Shown one piece after another: positions 7,923-17,200 of a stretch of 64,000 bases of DNA. The stretch is from Leadbetterella sp964563435 (lineage in GTDB: Bacteria > Bacteroidota > Bacteroidia > Cytophagales > Spirosomataceae): contig CAZLXI010000020.1 of the NCBI GenBank assembly GCA_964563435.1, positions 1 through 64,000 of the forward strand, in the 5' to 3' direction. The position numbers and the translations under genes are program-made. Below the pieces are notes generated by a model, which did no database searches, was not told where the DNA came from, and was given only the letters and a program-made list of their open reading frames with translations. Within the stretch, counting starts at the first letter, position 1, and every line of letters starts with the position of its first letter.

Positions 7923-10754
7923 TTATTCCCATCTGTTTCTTTTGAGTTCTGTCTTCATCCCCCTCATGTTGAAGGAGTAGCTTAACATGATGTATCTCGA
8001 CAGCGTAGCAGTGTTTGTAAAGGAAACTTCGTTGCTGGTGGCCGACTGATTTACCCCGAGATTCCGGTTAAAGAGGTCATTTCCGTTAAGGCGGATCTCA
8101 TGCTGGTTCTTCTTTCCAAAGATCTTGTAAACACTGAGTCCCAGAATAGGCAGATGCTGGTCGAAATTGATCCGCTCATTGTGTTGGTGCGTATAGTTGA
8201 AACGCGAGGTGATAAAGATCTTATTCGGCAGCTGGAAATTCAGGTCGGAATTTAAGCTTTGACGTTTAAAAGTCTGGTTCTGCCGGGTGAAAATGGAATA
8301 TTCCGTACGGTTATTCCAGATATTTCCCGAAATGAACCACGAAAACCAGGATACAGGTGTAATATTCAATGAGAGGTTACCTCCGTAAGATTTAGAGTTA
8401 TTGTTATTCAATATCTCATTGATATAAAGCGGGCTATTGGAAATGCCTCCGTTAATACCCATATCCGCCATTATTTTGTTTTTCTTTATGGGGAATCCGA
8501 TGTTCACATTGGCGCTGTAGGAGTCTCCGCCATCCCGGATGTTCTCCGGTGAGGAGAAGGTGATCAGATCCTCAGATATCTGCCGGTTATACACGATCCT
8601 GTCGCTAAACGATCGATAGAAAATGCTCGACCAGACGCTGAAGAAGGTGGCAGGGTCATACACATTGTAAAATGCGTTGACGGTGGTGGTCCTGGCCGGC
8701 TTCAGGTCGGGATTTCCGCTGCTGAGGAACATGGGGTTGGAGTTATCGATGAACGGCTGGAGCTGGTTAATGGTAGGTGCTGACTCTTTAACATCTGCCG
8801 AAACATGGATACGGGAGGTGTTGGAGAAGCTGTACCGGAAAGTGGCAATAGGCAGAAGCGCAGGGTATTTACTGGCGATGGATGATCTTTCTACTCCTCC
8901 CTGGTCGTTCAGCACCTCTCCGTTCAGATAAATTCCCTGTGCCGCCAGCCCCAGCATGGCAAAGATCCCTTTATGAGCATAGCGCATCGAAGAGCCCACC
9001 CTTCTGTAGTCTACGGTATTGTCATAGAAGACACTCAGGGCATCATTGCGGTTCACACCCGATTCAGCGGGGGGGCTGAACACATCTCGGTCAATGGTTT
9101 GAGAGGTACGGCTGATATTGGCAAATATATCCCAGGTGAATTTTTTACCGATCGGCTCTACATACATCACGCTGGATTTCAGTACAGCGGCCTTACTAAG
9201 TCCGATGGCCAGCTGATTGATGTTAACGGCCGCCGAGTCGCTGATCGGGAAGTTTTCCCCACCCACAATGAGTTCCTCGATATCGGACCGCTGCAGGGCG
9301 TCGGTATTATTATTATTGAAAGTATAGGTGCCTGACCACAGGAAAGAGCGCCCTTTCTTCTTGAACTTATTTCGGAAGAGGATGGAGCTTTCGAGGTTGG
9401 CAGTGAATCCGTCACCGGTAGAATACGGATTCTGGTTCCGGAAATGCTCATTTCCGAGATTGAAATACTGCTGCTTCACATCCGAAAACTGGTCCCGGTC
9501 GGCCAGCCGCCCGTTTACATAGCCGATGATGGTACGGAGAGAGTCGAGCTCCCGCTCGTACCGCAGACTTCCCCGGTGGTTGCCGATGGTGTTTTCATAT
9601 CTTTCCTGGCTGTTGATATTGTATTGGGTGCCCGGCAGGAACAGGGTTCTGAACTGTTCCTGTTCCAACTGCTGGGACGTCTTATTGTAGAAGTAGTTGG
9701 AGCTGATCTTGTTCTTCTTCGTATCGTAATTGTAATTCAGTCCGCCGGCAATGTTCTGGCTTCTGCCCCGGTCGGGCCCCCAGGAAGTAGGTATGCCCAG
9801 GCCTTCACCACCGCCGTCATCGCCGAAACTGATGTAGTAACCGCCTGAGTCAAATCCGAAGTCTACGTTGTTGCCCCAGTTGTAAGACTGGCTTCCCCGG
9901 AAGTCCTGGTAGTCGTCATTCGAAAGACCCGACTGGTTGATATTATTTCCAAAGCCGATGACCGAAAGCTGATTTTTATCATCAAAGCGGTTGTAATTGC
10001 CTTTGGCCAGCACCCGCTCCTCCGTACCTGCACCGGCGGTGAGTTTTCCGAAAGCGCCTTTCTTATATTCATCTTTCAGCTCCAGGTTCAGGGTTTTTTC
10101 GGTCTTGCCGTCGCTTACCCCGGTTACCTGAGACTGCTCTGAAGCGTCATTGAATACCTGTACTTTGCTGATTGCTTCCGAGGGGAGGTTTTTGGTGGCG
10201 GCCTTCGGGTCACTTCCGAAGAAGCGCTTACCGCCTACCAGCACTTTGGTGATATTCTCTCCCTGAGCTTTGATATTCCCGTCACCGTCTACCTGGAATC
10301 CGGGCAGCCTTCGCAGCAGGTCTTCGACCGTAGATCCCGGCGGAACCTTGAATTTGCTGGCGTCGTATTCTACGGTGTCACCCTTAAAAGACATAGGTGC
10401 TTTGGCCGTCCGGATGACCACCTCATACAATTCTTTGTCGATAGGTCTCATCCTGACAGCGCCCAGGTCACGTGCAAGGTTGGCGGGGTCATACTTTACG
10501 AGTTGCTTATGCGGAAGATAACCCACGAATGTCGCCTGAAGTACCACATCGGCTTTTTTGACGCCTTTAAATTCGAATTTACCTTCGCCGTCGGTTCTGC
10601 CGAAGGTGAGCATGGTGGAATCCGATGGGTTCAGGAGGAACAGGGTGGCAAATTCAAGCGGGGCGCCGGTGGTGTCTGTCAGCGAGCCCTTGATGCTGTA
10701 GTTTTGAGAAAGTGCCTGCAATGAGATAAATAGTAATAGCAGAGTTTTTTTCAT
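7923..10754 (-). CDS. TonB-receptor-like outer membrane barrel with carboxypeptidase-regulatory-like domain
   Basis: 943 residues. Signal peptide (residues 1-16), then a carboxypeptidase regulatory-like domain (about 19-100: SIKGSLTDTTGAPLEFATL), a plug-like domain (about 115-235, including VEDLLRRLPGFQVDGDGNI), and an outer membrane beta-barrel (about 240-943, the Bacteroidota-type barrel seen with GLPGLI proteins). I see no clear TonB box. Presumably transports or displays a ligand at the outer membrane; no substrate can be inferred. A TAATTTTG box lies about 75 bases upstream of the ATG. Read first in a two-gene unit with the GLPGLI gene. Confidence 0.88.
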   Translation of the reverse strand: MKKTLLLLFISLQALSQNYSIKGSLTDTTGAPLEFATLFLLNPSDSTMLTFGRTDGEGKFEFKGVKKADVVLQATFVGYLPHKQLVKYDPANLARDLGAVRMRPIDKELYEVVIRTAKAPMSFKGDTVEYDASKFKVPPGSTVEDLLRRLPGFQVDGDGNIKAQGENITKVLVGGKRFFGSDPKAATKNLPSEAISKVQVFNDASEQSQVTGVSDGKTEKTLNLELKDEYKKGAFGKLTAGAGTEERVLAKGNYNRFDDKNQLSVIGFGNNINQSGLSNDDYQDFRGSQSYNWGNNVDFGFDSGGYYISFGDDGGGEGLGIPTSWGPDRGRSQNIAGGLNYNYDTKKNKISSNYFYNKTSQQLEQEQFRTLFLPGTQYNINSQERYENTIGNHRGSLRYERELDSLRTIIGYVNGRLADRDQFSDVKQQYFNLGNEHFRNQNPYSTGDGFTANLESSILFRNKFKKKGRSFLWSGTYTFNNNNTDALQRSDIEELIVGGENFPISDSAAVNINQLAIGLSKAAVLKSSVMYVEPIGKKFTWDIFANISRTSQTIDRDVFSPPAESGVNRNDALSVFYDNTVDYRRVGSSMRYAHKGIFAMLGLAAQGIYLNGEVLNDQGGVERSSIASKYPALLPIATFRYSFSNTSRIHVSADVKESAPTINQLQPFIDNSNPMFLSSGNPDLKPARTTTVNAFYNVYDPATFFSVWSSIFYRSFSDRIVYNRQISEDLITFSSPENIRDGGDSYSANVNIGFPIKKNKIMADMGINGGISNSPLYINEILNNNNSKSYGGNLSLNITPVSWFSWFISGNIWNNRTEYSIFTRQNQTFKRQSLNSDLNFQLPNKIFITSRFNYTHQHNERINFDQHLPILGLSVYKIFGKKNQHEIRLNGNDLFNRNLGVNQSATSNEVSFTNTATLSRYIMLSYSFNMRGMKTELKRNRWE

Positions 10755-10827
10755 ATATCCAGGAATAGTTTATTACGGTTATGATTGATTAACTATGATT
10801 TTAGGTAGATATTGTATATTACCCGAA

Positions 10828-10835
10828 CAAAATTA
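10828..10835 (-). promoter_or_regulatory. -7 box candidate for the receptor/GLPGLI unit
   Basis: Minus-strand reading TAATTTTG, an exact TAnnTTTG match 74 bases before the receptor start. No convincing -33 element at the normal distance. Confidence 0.35.
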
Positions 10836-10987
10836 TTTTTCATGTCTGAATGCTGTTTCGAAATGTGATGAACTGCGGCCTTTTTGGTATTAACTTAAAG
10901 TCGGCGCAGGTTTCAAATGGTTGCAATTTCCCATTAAAACTTCCGGGAGGGGAAAAGGTTACAGAAAGGCGGGCATTTTGTGTGGAA

Positions 10988-12337
10988 TTAATCCAGCTTC
11001 AGAAACGATTTAAAATTGAGCACAGGGTATAAAAAGGCGACCAATAAGCCGATATTGAGATAGACCGACACCATGCTGACCAGCTTTTCTATTTTGAGGG
11101 TATTTTCAACCTCGGGGGTAAGAATATGGAAATAGAAGACCGGTAGCATCAGCACTAAAAAGGTTAGTAATACCCGGTAGGCGGTTTTACTTTTAAGTGA
11201 AAAGATAATTCCGGCAGCGGATAGCAAAGGAATAAGCACCTGTGCGGTCAGTAAAGCAGTCCGTATGCCGGACTGCGATTCCGGTATTTTCAAGATGCCG
11301 GTCACCAGTTCAAAGACCGCATACCCCGCCAGGAGGAAGCACACGAGCAGTACCAGCCGTTCTTTGGTGTAGCCGGCCTCGAAAAAAGTTCTGATATGAC
11401 GGGGAGGCAGGATCAGCAGAACCGCCATCGCCGCCACATCGGCAAAAGGCAGAAAGAAGAAGGGGTAAAGCCAGTTGGAATGCCCGCACTTATCGTAAAA
11501 ATACATGGTCATGTATTTTCGGAAGTAGAGGGTGCAGATCACCAGGTAGCCCAGGAAACCCACCGTATTCAGAAAGAGACCGGCCTTGTTTGTAAAGAGC
11601 GGGAGGGCGCTGTTACCGAGGAGGGCAATGATAAGCGATCCCACGAACCAGTAGATCAGGGTTTTAAAAACGATGAATACCAGTAAGAGACTTCCTTTTC
11701 GGAGCGGCATCTGTACATTGAGCCGCCATGACCGAAGCACAAAGAACTGATGACTGATCTCAAAAAACAGGATGGCAAAGCCGGCCCAGAACAGGGCCTT
11801 GACCAGGGCAGGTCCGGCATCTAGGTAGATGTCGCCGTTGAGCTCCACCAACCAGAAATCCTTATTGAAAAAGGTTTTCAGCAAAGAGAGATTCCCCGAA
11901 AAGCCATTGGCTATTTCCATATTCACAAAAGGAATAAAGGCCATCATTACAGGTAAAAAAATCTGTGCCGGGGAGCGTTTGAGAAACAGGAAGATCAGAA
12001 AAGGTACAAAATAAAGCAGCGATTTTATAATGAGATTGTCATAGTCAAGCGGTATGAGCGGGTGTTGAATAAAGTCGGGAATGGTAGTGAAAACCACGGT
12101 GATTACAAACATGAGTAGGATTTTCCATGCCGAATCCAGCGACTTCCTGAAATAGACCCAGAACAAGAGCCAGTCAAAAGTTTCAAAAGATGCAAAGAAG
12201 AGTCCGTTTCGGGAAGGTTCCCACATGGCCACACCCCAGATCTGGTAAAGATAATCCTGAAGCAGGTTTTTCAGAAATATCAAAAAAACAATAAGTATAA
12301 ATTCTACCAGTTCACCAAACCTCTTGCTGAAGGCCAT
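10988..12337 (-). CDS. hypothetical polytopic membrane protein
   Basis: About 449 residues and some ten to twelve transmembrane segments, with little soluble sequence. I do not recognise a family. Notable short loops include FFNKDFWLVELNGDIYLDAG and RKYMTMYFYDKCGHSNWLYP, the latter holding Cys/His residues. The frame is open to 12394, but I place the start at the ATG at 12337 because a TAGGTTTG box at 12359-12366 lies between the two. Divergent from bglX; no sign of co-transcription with the receptor gene, which begins about 230 bases further along. Confidence 0.7.
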   Translation of the reverse strand: MAFSKRFGELVEFILIVFLIFLKNLLQDYLYQIWGVAMWEPSRNGLFFASFETFDWLLFWVYFRKSLDSAWKILLMFVITVVFTTIPDFIQHPLIPLDYDNLIIKSLLYFVPFLIFLFLKRSPAQIFLPVMMAFIPFVNMEIANGFSGNLSLLKTFFNKDFWLVELNGDIYLDAGPALVKALFWAGFAILFFEISHQFFVLRSWRLNVQMPLRKGSLLLVFIVFKTLIYWFVGSLIIALLGNSALPLFTNKAGLFLNTVGFLGYLVICTLYFRKYMTMYFYDKCGHSNWLYPFFFLPFADVAAMAVLLILPPRHIRTFFEAGYTKERLVLLVCFLLAGYAVFELVTGILKIPESQSGIRTALLTAQVLIPLLSAAGIIFSLKSKTAYRVLLTFLVLMLPVFYFHILTPEVENTLKIEKLVSMVSVYLNIGLLVAFLYPVLNFKSFLKLD

Positions 12338-12358
12338 TGAAATAGATATATTTTGACG

Positions 12359-12366
12359 CAAACCTA
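12359..12366 (-). promoter_or_regulatory. -7 box candidate for the membrane protein
   Basis: Minus-strand TAGGTTTG, an exact TAnnTTTG match 22 bases before the ATG at 12337; no -33 element seen. It argues against the longer reading from 12394. Confidence 0.4.
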
Positions 12367-12493
12367 CAAAAAAAGCCGGAGTTATCCCATTCAACAGGTT
12401 TAATTGGCCGGAAGCCGGAATAATTCTCTGCGCGATGTCATTTTTTTGTAGTGGGCTTTTTCCTATATTTCCGTATTAATCAACATTTCTGTC

Positions 12494-14758
12494 ATGAAGA
12501 AGTCAGCATTTTTAGCGTGGTTGATGGTTCCTGCTTTTGTCTTCGCCCAGGATCAGGCCAAAGAGAAGTTTATTGAGGAGTTGATGAGCAAAATGTCGCT
12601 CGAAGAAAAGATAGGTCAGCTTAACCTCCTCACCGGAGGGGAGGCCACTACCGGCTCGGTAGTAAGTACGGATGTGGAAAGGAAGATCCGGTCGGGACAG
12701 GTAGGAGGGATCTTCAGTCTGTCAGGCCCGGGCAAGATCCGCAGGGCCCAGGAGCTGGCCATGCAGAGCCGTCTTAAAATACCCATTCTTTTCGGTATGG
12801 ATGTGATCCATGGTTACCGGACGGTCTTCCCCATTCCGCTCGGACTGGCCGCTTCCTGGGATATGGACCTTGTCGAAAGGTCAGCCGGAGTAGCAGCACA
12901 GGAGGCTACGGCTGACGGAATCGCCTGGACTTTTTCGCCTATGGTGGATATTTGCCGTGATCCACGCTGGGGAAGGATCGCTGAAACAGCGGGAGAGGAT
13001 CCTTTTCTGGGCTCGGAAATAGGTGCGGCGATGGTTCGCGGATACCAGGGTGACGGCATGTTCCGGGGAAATAATCGTATGATGGCCTGCGTTAAACATT
13101 TTGCGCTCTACGGGGCTTCGGAGGCGGGTAGGGATTATAATACCACTGATATGAGCCGTATCCGTATGTATAATGAGTACCTGACGCCCTATAAGGCGGC
13201 TATCGATGCCGGGGCAGGTTCAGTGATGGCTTCTTTTAATGAAATTGACGGCATTCCGGCCACGGCCAACCGTTGGCTGCTGACCGATCTTCTTCGCAGG
13301 GATTGGGGTTTTAACGGGTTTGTAGTCTCTGACTATACCGGTGTCAACGAGATGGTCGATCATGGGGTCGGTGATTTACAGAGCGTAACAGCCAAAGCTA
13401 TACAGGCAGGAACCGATATGGATATGGTAGGAGAAGGCTACCTCAGCACGCTGGAAAAATCGGTAAAAGAAGGAAAGGTATCCGTAGCGGAGATCGAGGC
13501 TGCCTGCCGACGCATTCTTGCTGCCAAATATGATCTCGGCCTGTTTAAGGACCCTTTTAAATTTGGTAGTGAAGAGCGTGCAGTAAAGGAGATCTATACT
13601 GATAAGACCCGGGCCTTCGCACGGGAGGCGGCTGTAAAGTCTTTTGTGCTTCTGAAAAACCAAAACGGCGTTCTGCCGCTTAAGCCTACCCAGAAAGTGG
13701 CTTTGATAGGGCCTTTGATCAATAACAAAGAAAATATGGGCGGTACCTGGGCGGTATCCGAAGACCGAAATAACAGCATTACCCTGCTGGAGGGTTTAAG
13801 GAGCGGCCCGGGAAAGGCTGAGATCTTTACTGCCCGTGGGGCCAACATCTATTCCGACCCGGTGCTGGATGCCAATGCTGCCGTGTTTGGTAAAACCACG
13901 GGAAGAGACAACCGGTCTGACCGGGAAATGCTGGAAGAGGCTGTGGCCGTAGCCAAAAAAGCCGACGTGATTTTGGCAGCTTTGGGAGAATCTGCTGAAA
14001 TGAGCGGGGAGGCGTCGAGCCGAACCCGGATCAATATACCCGAAAACCAGGCAGAGCTTCTTAAGGCTTTGGTAGCCACCGGTAAGCCCGTGGTGTTGGT
14101 CTTATTTACGGGAAGACCCCTGACCTTAACATGGGAGAATGAGCATGTAGACGCTATACTTAACGTTTGGTTTGCAGGTAGCGAAGCCGGGAATGCCATA
14201 ACCGATGTGCTTTACGGCAAAGTTAACCCTTCCGGAAAATTGCCGGTGACCTTTCCGAGAAATGAAGGCCAGATCCCGATCTATTATGCCATGAAAAATA
14301 CCGGAAGGCCACACAGCGGGAAACCGGGGTTTGAAAAATTCCGGTCGAACTACCTTGATGCTCCCAATACGCCGCTTTATCCTTTCGGGTTTGGTTTGAG
14401 CTATACCACTTTCCGATATTCGGCACCGGAGATTGACCGGTCTTTCATCGGCCCGGAAGAGACGGCGGTGGTAACGGTAAGTGTTTCCAACACGGGAGAT
14501 TTTGATGGGGAAGAGATCGTTCAGTTGTATATACGGGATGTGGAAGGAAGTGTGACAAGGCCTCTAAAGGAACTAAAGAATTTTAAAAAGGTATTTATCC
14601 GGAAAGGAGAGACGGTTAAGGTCAGCTTTACAGTAGATGCTTCCGGTCTGGCTTATTACTATTCCGACCTGCAGCTGCGGGCCGAAAAAGGGGTGTACGA
14701 GATCATGACGGGACCGCACTCGGAAGAAACGCAGAAAGTGAAGCTGGAACTGCGGTGA
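12494..14758 (+). CDS. bglX: periplasmic beta-glucosidase, glycoside hydrolase family 3
   Basis: 754 residues, the length of BglX. Signal peptide (MKKSAFLAWLMVPAFVFAQ), GH3 N-terminal barrel (about 40-370), GH3 C-terminal domain (about 395-620) and an Fn3-like domain (about 660-740). The nucleophile is Asp280 in GFVVSDYTG; the GEASSR segment (near residue 510) holds the expected acid/base Glu. KHFALYGA and GEDPFLGSEIG are typical of the family. It should hydrolyse terminal beta-glucosides in the periplasm. It stands alone: no SusCD pair or regulator is adjacent, so it is probably a housekeeping glycosidase rather than part of a polysaccharide utilisation locus. Confidence 0.93.
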   Translation: MKKSAFLAWLMVPAFVFAQDQAKEKFIEELMSKMSLEEKIGQLNLLTGGEATTGSVVSTDVERKIRSGQVGGIFSLSGPGKIRRAQELAMQSRLKIPILFGMDVIHGYRTVFPIPLGLAASWDMDLVERSAGVAAQEATADGIAWTFSPMVDICRDPRWGRIAETAGEDPFLGSEIGAAMVRGYQGDGMFRGNNRMMACVKHFALYGASEAGRDYNTTDMSRIRMYNEYLTPYKAAIDAGAGSVMASFNEIDGIPATANRWLLTDLLRRDWGFNGFVVSDYTGVNEMVDHGVGDLQSVTAKAIQAGTDMDMVGEGYLSTLEKSVKEGKVSVAEIEAACRRILAAKYDLGLFKDPFKFGSEERAVKEIYTDKTRAFAREAAVKSFVLLKNQNGVLPLKPTQKVALIGPLINNKENMGGTWAVSEDRNNSITLLEGLRSGPGKAEIFTARGANIYSDPVLDANAAVFGKTTGRDNRSDREMLEEAVAVAKKADVILAALGESAEMSGEASSRTRINIPENQAELLKALVATGKPVVLVLFTGRPLTLTWENEHVDAILNVWFAGSEAGNAITDVLYGKVNPSGKLPVTFPRNEGQIPIYYAMKNTGRPHSGKPGFEKFRSNYLDAPNTPLYPFGFGLSYTTFRYSAPEIDRSFIGPEETAVVTVSVSNTGDFDGEEIVQLYIRDVEGSVTRPLKELKNFKKVFIRKGETVKVSFTVDASGLAYYYSDLQLRAEKGVYEIMTGPHSEETQKVKLELR

Positions 14759-14794
14759 AGGCTTGTTGAGGCAGGGAAGGTGCGTATTTACTTA

Positions 14795-14974
14795 CGAAGG
14801 TGTCCAAAAAGTAGCTTCCTGGTGAGAAAAGTGAAGATGTTCAAAAGGTAGCGGTTCGCCGCTGCGACAAAATGCAAGGCGCTGAGGATGAGACCGAAGG
14901 AGCATACTGTAGTATGTGACTGAGGTCGAATTCCGAAAGCAACGCAGCAGTTTGTGACTTTTTGGACATCTTCG
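14795..14974. repeat. MITE-like foldback element
   Basis: Occupies most of the 234-base gap between convergent bglX and hslU. Ends 14795-14812 and 14957-14974 are inverted copies (17 of 18 match) around GTCCAAAAAGT. A second, degenerate copy of the left end sits at 14833-14849, so the core element may be 14833-14973. Inside are nested complementary pairs: GCTGCG/CGCAGC, GACC/GGTC and a central CATACTGTAGTATG. No coding capacity. The design is that of a miniature inverted-repeat element. Confidence 0.7.
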
Positions 14975-14992
14975 TCGAAGTCAGGAAATCCT

Positions 14993-16360
14993 TTAAAGTA
15001 TATACTGGCTCAGGTCTTTATTTTTGATCAGGCTCCCCAGCTTCTCCCGGACCAGCTCGCGGGTGATCTCCAGGGAAGTGCCGGCTGCTATTCTTTCCGG
15101 GATGTCGAACAGGATATCGTTCAGGAGCAGCGACATGACGGTCTGCAGTCTTCGGGCGCCGATATTCTCCATTTCCGTATTGGCCTGGAAAGCAATGGCG
15201 GCCATCTCCCGGAGGGCTTCTTCATGAAAGGTAAGCGTTACATCTTCCGCTTCCAGCATGGCCTTGTATTGCTTGGTCAATGCATTTTTAGGGGTTTGGA
15301 GGATCTGGAGGAAGTTGGCTTCCGTCAGCGACTCGAGCTCTACCCGGATAGGGAAACGCCCCTGAAGCTCCGGTATCAGGTCTGAAGGTTTGGAGACATG
15401 GAAAGCCCCTGCGGCGATAAAGAGAATATGATCTGTTTTGATGGATCCGTGCTTGGTATTGACCGTGCTGCCTTCCACAATGGGCAGAAGGTCGCGCTGA
15501 ACACCTTCCCGGCTGACGTCAGGCCCCGCCTTGCTTCCGGACGAAGCCACCTTGTCGATCTCATCAATGAAAATGATGCCCAGGTTTTCGGCTTTCCAGA
15601 TGGCTTCTTCCCTGACCTCATCCATGTCGATCAGCTTGGCAGATTCTTCTTCCAGCAGGATCTTCCGGGCCTCTTCTATGCTTACCTTACGTTTCTTTTT
15701 ATTTTTGGGCATTAATCCGCCGATCATCTCTTGGATGTTCATCATGGAGACCTCGTCGATGGGCCCGCCCATCACCCCGATGGGCGCGGCGGAGGCCTGG
15801 GCTACATCGATCTCTACTTTACGATGGTCCAGCTCTCCTTTGCGAAGTTTCTCCCGGAAAGCTTCCCGCGTTTCCTGGTTGACTTCGTATTCGGTCTTAC
15901 CGTCCTGCAAAAGATCCGTATTCTTCTGGGTGACGGGCGGAATCAGGATATTCAGCAGCTTATCCTCTACGGCCTCCTGGGCCTTGATCTTCACTTCTTC
16001 CTTTTTGATGGTTTTGACCATGTTGATGCTTTGCTCGACCAGGTCGCGGACCATGCTTTCCACATCCCGGCCCACATAGCCCACCTCGGTAAATTTGGAG
16101 GCTTCCACTTTGGTAAAAGGGGCTTCGGCTATTTTGGCCAGCCGGCGGGCTATTTCCGTCTTACCCACCCCCGTGGATCCGATCATCAGAATGTTATTGG
16201 GAATGATTTCCGGCTGCATTTCGGGCGAAGCGTTCATCCGCCGCCAGCGGTTCCGGAGGGCGATGGCCACATTTTTTTTGGCTTCCGTTTGCCCTATGAT
16301 GTATTTATCCAACTCAGCCACGATCTGGCCGGGAGTGAGGTTATCTATTTTCTTTGTCAT
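14993..16360 (-). CDS. hslU: ATP-dependent protease ATPase subunit HslU
   Basis: AAA+ unfoldase that feeds substrates to the HslV peptidase. About 455 residues, family length. MTKKIDNLTPGQIVAELDKY at the start, then YIIGQ box, Walker A GSTGVGKTEIARRLA, the long insertion (I) domain rich in charged residues (about 105-240), Walker B GIIFIDEID, sensor region LQGRFPIRVEL, and a C-terminus ending SQYIL that would dock into HslV. I take the ATG at 16360; the frame extends seven codons upstream. No hslV is adjacent, which is less common than an hslVU pair. Confidence 0.95.
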   Translation of the reverse strand: MTKKIDNLTPGQIVAELDKYIIGQTEAKKNVAIALRNRWRRMNASPEMQPEIIPNNILMIGSTGVGKTEIARRLAKIAEAPFTKVEASKFTEVGYVGRDVESMVRDLVEQSINMVKTIKKEEVKIKAQEAVEDKLLNILIPPVTQKNTDLLQDGKTEYEVNQETREAFREKLRKGELDHRKVEIDVAQASAAPIGVMGGPIDEVSMMNIQEMIGGLMPKNKKKRKVSIEEARKILLEEESAKLIDMDEVREEAIWKAENLGIIFIDEIDKVASSGSKAGPDVSREGVQRDLLPIVEGSTVNTKHGSIKTDHILFIAAGAFHVSKPSDLIPELQGRFPIRVELESLTEANFLQILQTPKNALTKQYKAMLEAEDVTLTFHEEALREMAAIAFQANTEMENIGARRLQTVMSLLLNDILFDIPERIAAGTSLEITRELVREKLGSLIKNKDLSQYIL

Positions 16361-16532
16361 TTTACTGATTAATCCCTGCAAAAGTAGTACGAATATTAAT
16401 AACGAACCAATTCGAGCTCTGGTTCTTTAGGGAGGTATTAAAAAGATGAGGTCATACGCCAGAAAGTTATATATTTCTTTTATTTCCTTTAAAAAATTGT
16501 GAAATTTGCGGCGGTTAATATATTCAGTACTC

Positions 16533-17180
16533 ATGCCTATCATAGCTCCGTCAGTTTTGGCGGCAGATTTTGCTAATCTTCAGCGCGATATTGCGGTCAT
16601 CAATGACTCTGATGCCGACTGGTTTCATGTGGATATTATGGATGGAGTGTTTGTGCCGAATATCAGTTTCGGCGTGCCGGTGACGGAAGCTATCGCCAGG
16701 CATGCAAAGAAACCGCTGGACGTACACCTGATGATCGTGCATCCCGAAAAATATGTGGAAACCTTTGCAAAGGCGGGCGCCGGCATCATCTCGGTGCATT
16801 GGGAGGCCTGTCCGCATATTCACCGCACGCTTCACCAGATCCGTGAGGCGGGTTGCAGGGCGGGGGTGGTACTGAATCCCGGCACACCTGTGTCTGTGCT
16901 GGAAGACGTGGTGCAGGATGCCGATCTGGTTTTGCTGATGTCGGTGAATCCGGGATTCGGAGGTCAGAAATTTATTGAAAATGCAGTGGAAAAGACGACC
17001 CGTCTGAAGGAGCTCATCCTGAAGAAAAATTCACCCGCCCTGATCGAGATCGACGGTGGGGTGAACCTGGAAACCGGGGCGAGGCTGGTCGGGGCAGGGG
17101 CCGATGTGCTGGTGGCCGGTAGCTTTGTTTTCAGTGCGGCGAACCCCCGGCAGGTGATTTCAGAATTAAAAGCATTATAA
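16533..17180 (+). CDS. rpe: ribulose-phosphate 3-epimerase
   Basis: Interconverts ribulose 5-phosphate and xylulose 5-phosphate in the pentose phosphate pathway. 215 residues from the ATG at 16533 (nine codons inside the longest frame), matching the family's length and its usual MPIIAPSVLAADFANL opening. Metal-binding and catalytic segments are all present: HVDIMDGVFVPN, DVHLMI, LMSVNPGFGGQ and EIDGGVN; phosphate is bound near AGADVLVAGS. The next gene begins 20 bases downstream on the same strand, so the two are probably one transcript. Confidence 0.96.
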   Translation: MPIIAPSVLAADFANLQRDIAVINDSDADWFHVDIMDGVFVPNISFGVPVTEAIARHAKKPLDVHLMIVHPEKYVETFAKAGAGIISVHWEACPHIHRTLHQIREAGCRAGVVLNPGTPVSVLEDVVQDADLVLLMSVNPGFGGQKFIENAVEKTTRLKELILKKNSPALIEIDGGVNLETGARLVGAGADVLVAGSFVFSAANPRQVISELKAL

Positions 17181-17200
17181 ATACAAAATAGTTTTCCAAT

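Noticed and set aside
9444..9848. Long open frames antisense to the TonB-type receptor and to many other genes (for example within prfC, hslU and the MoxR unit).
   Set aside because: Their translations show no signal peptide, motif or domain, and they mirror the codon bias of the real gene on the opposite strand.
12445..12471. TTTG and TATATTTC before bglX as a promoter.
   Set aside because: The -7 box has a mismatch at the last conserved base and the spacer is only 15 bases.
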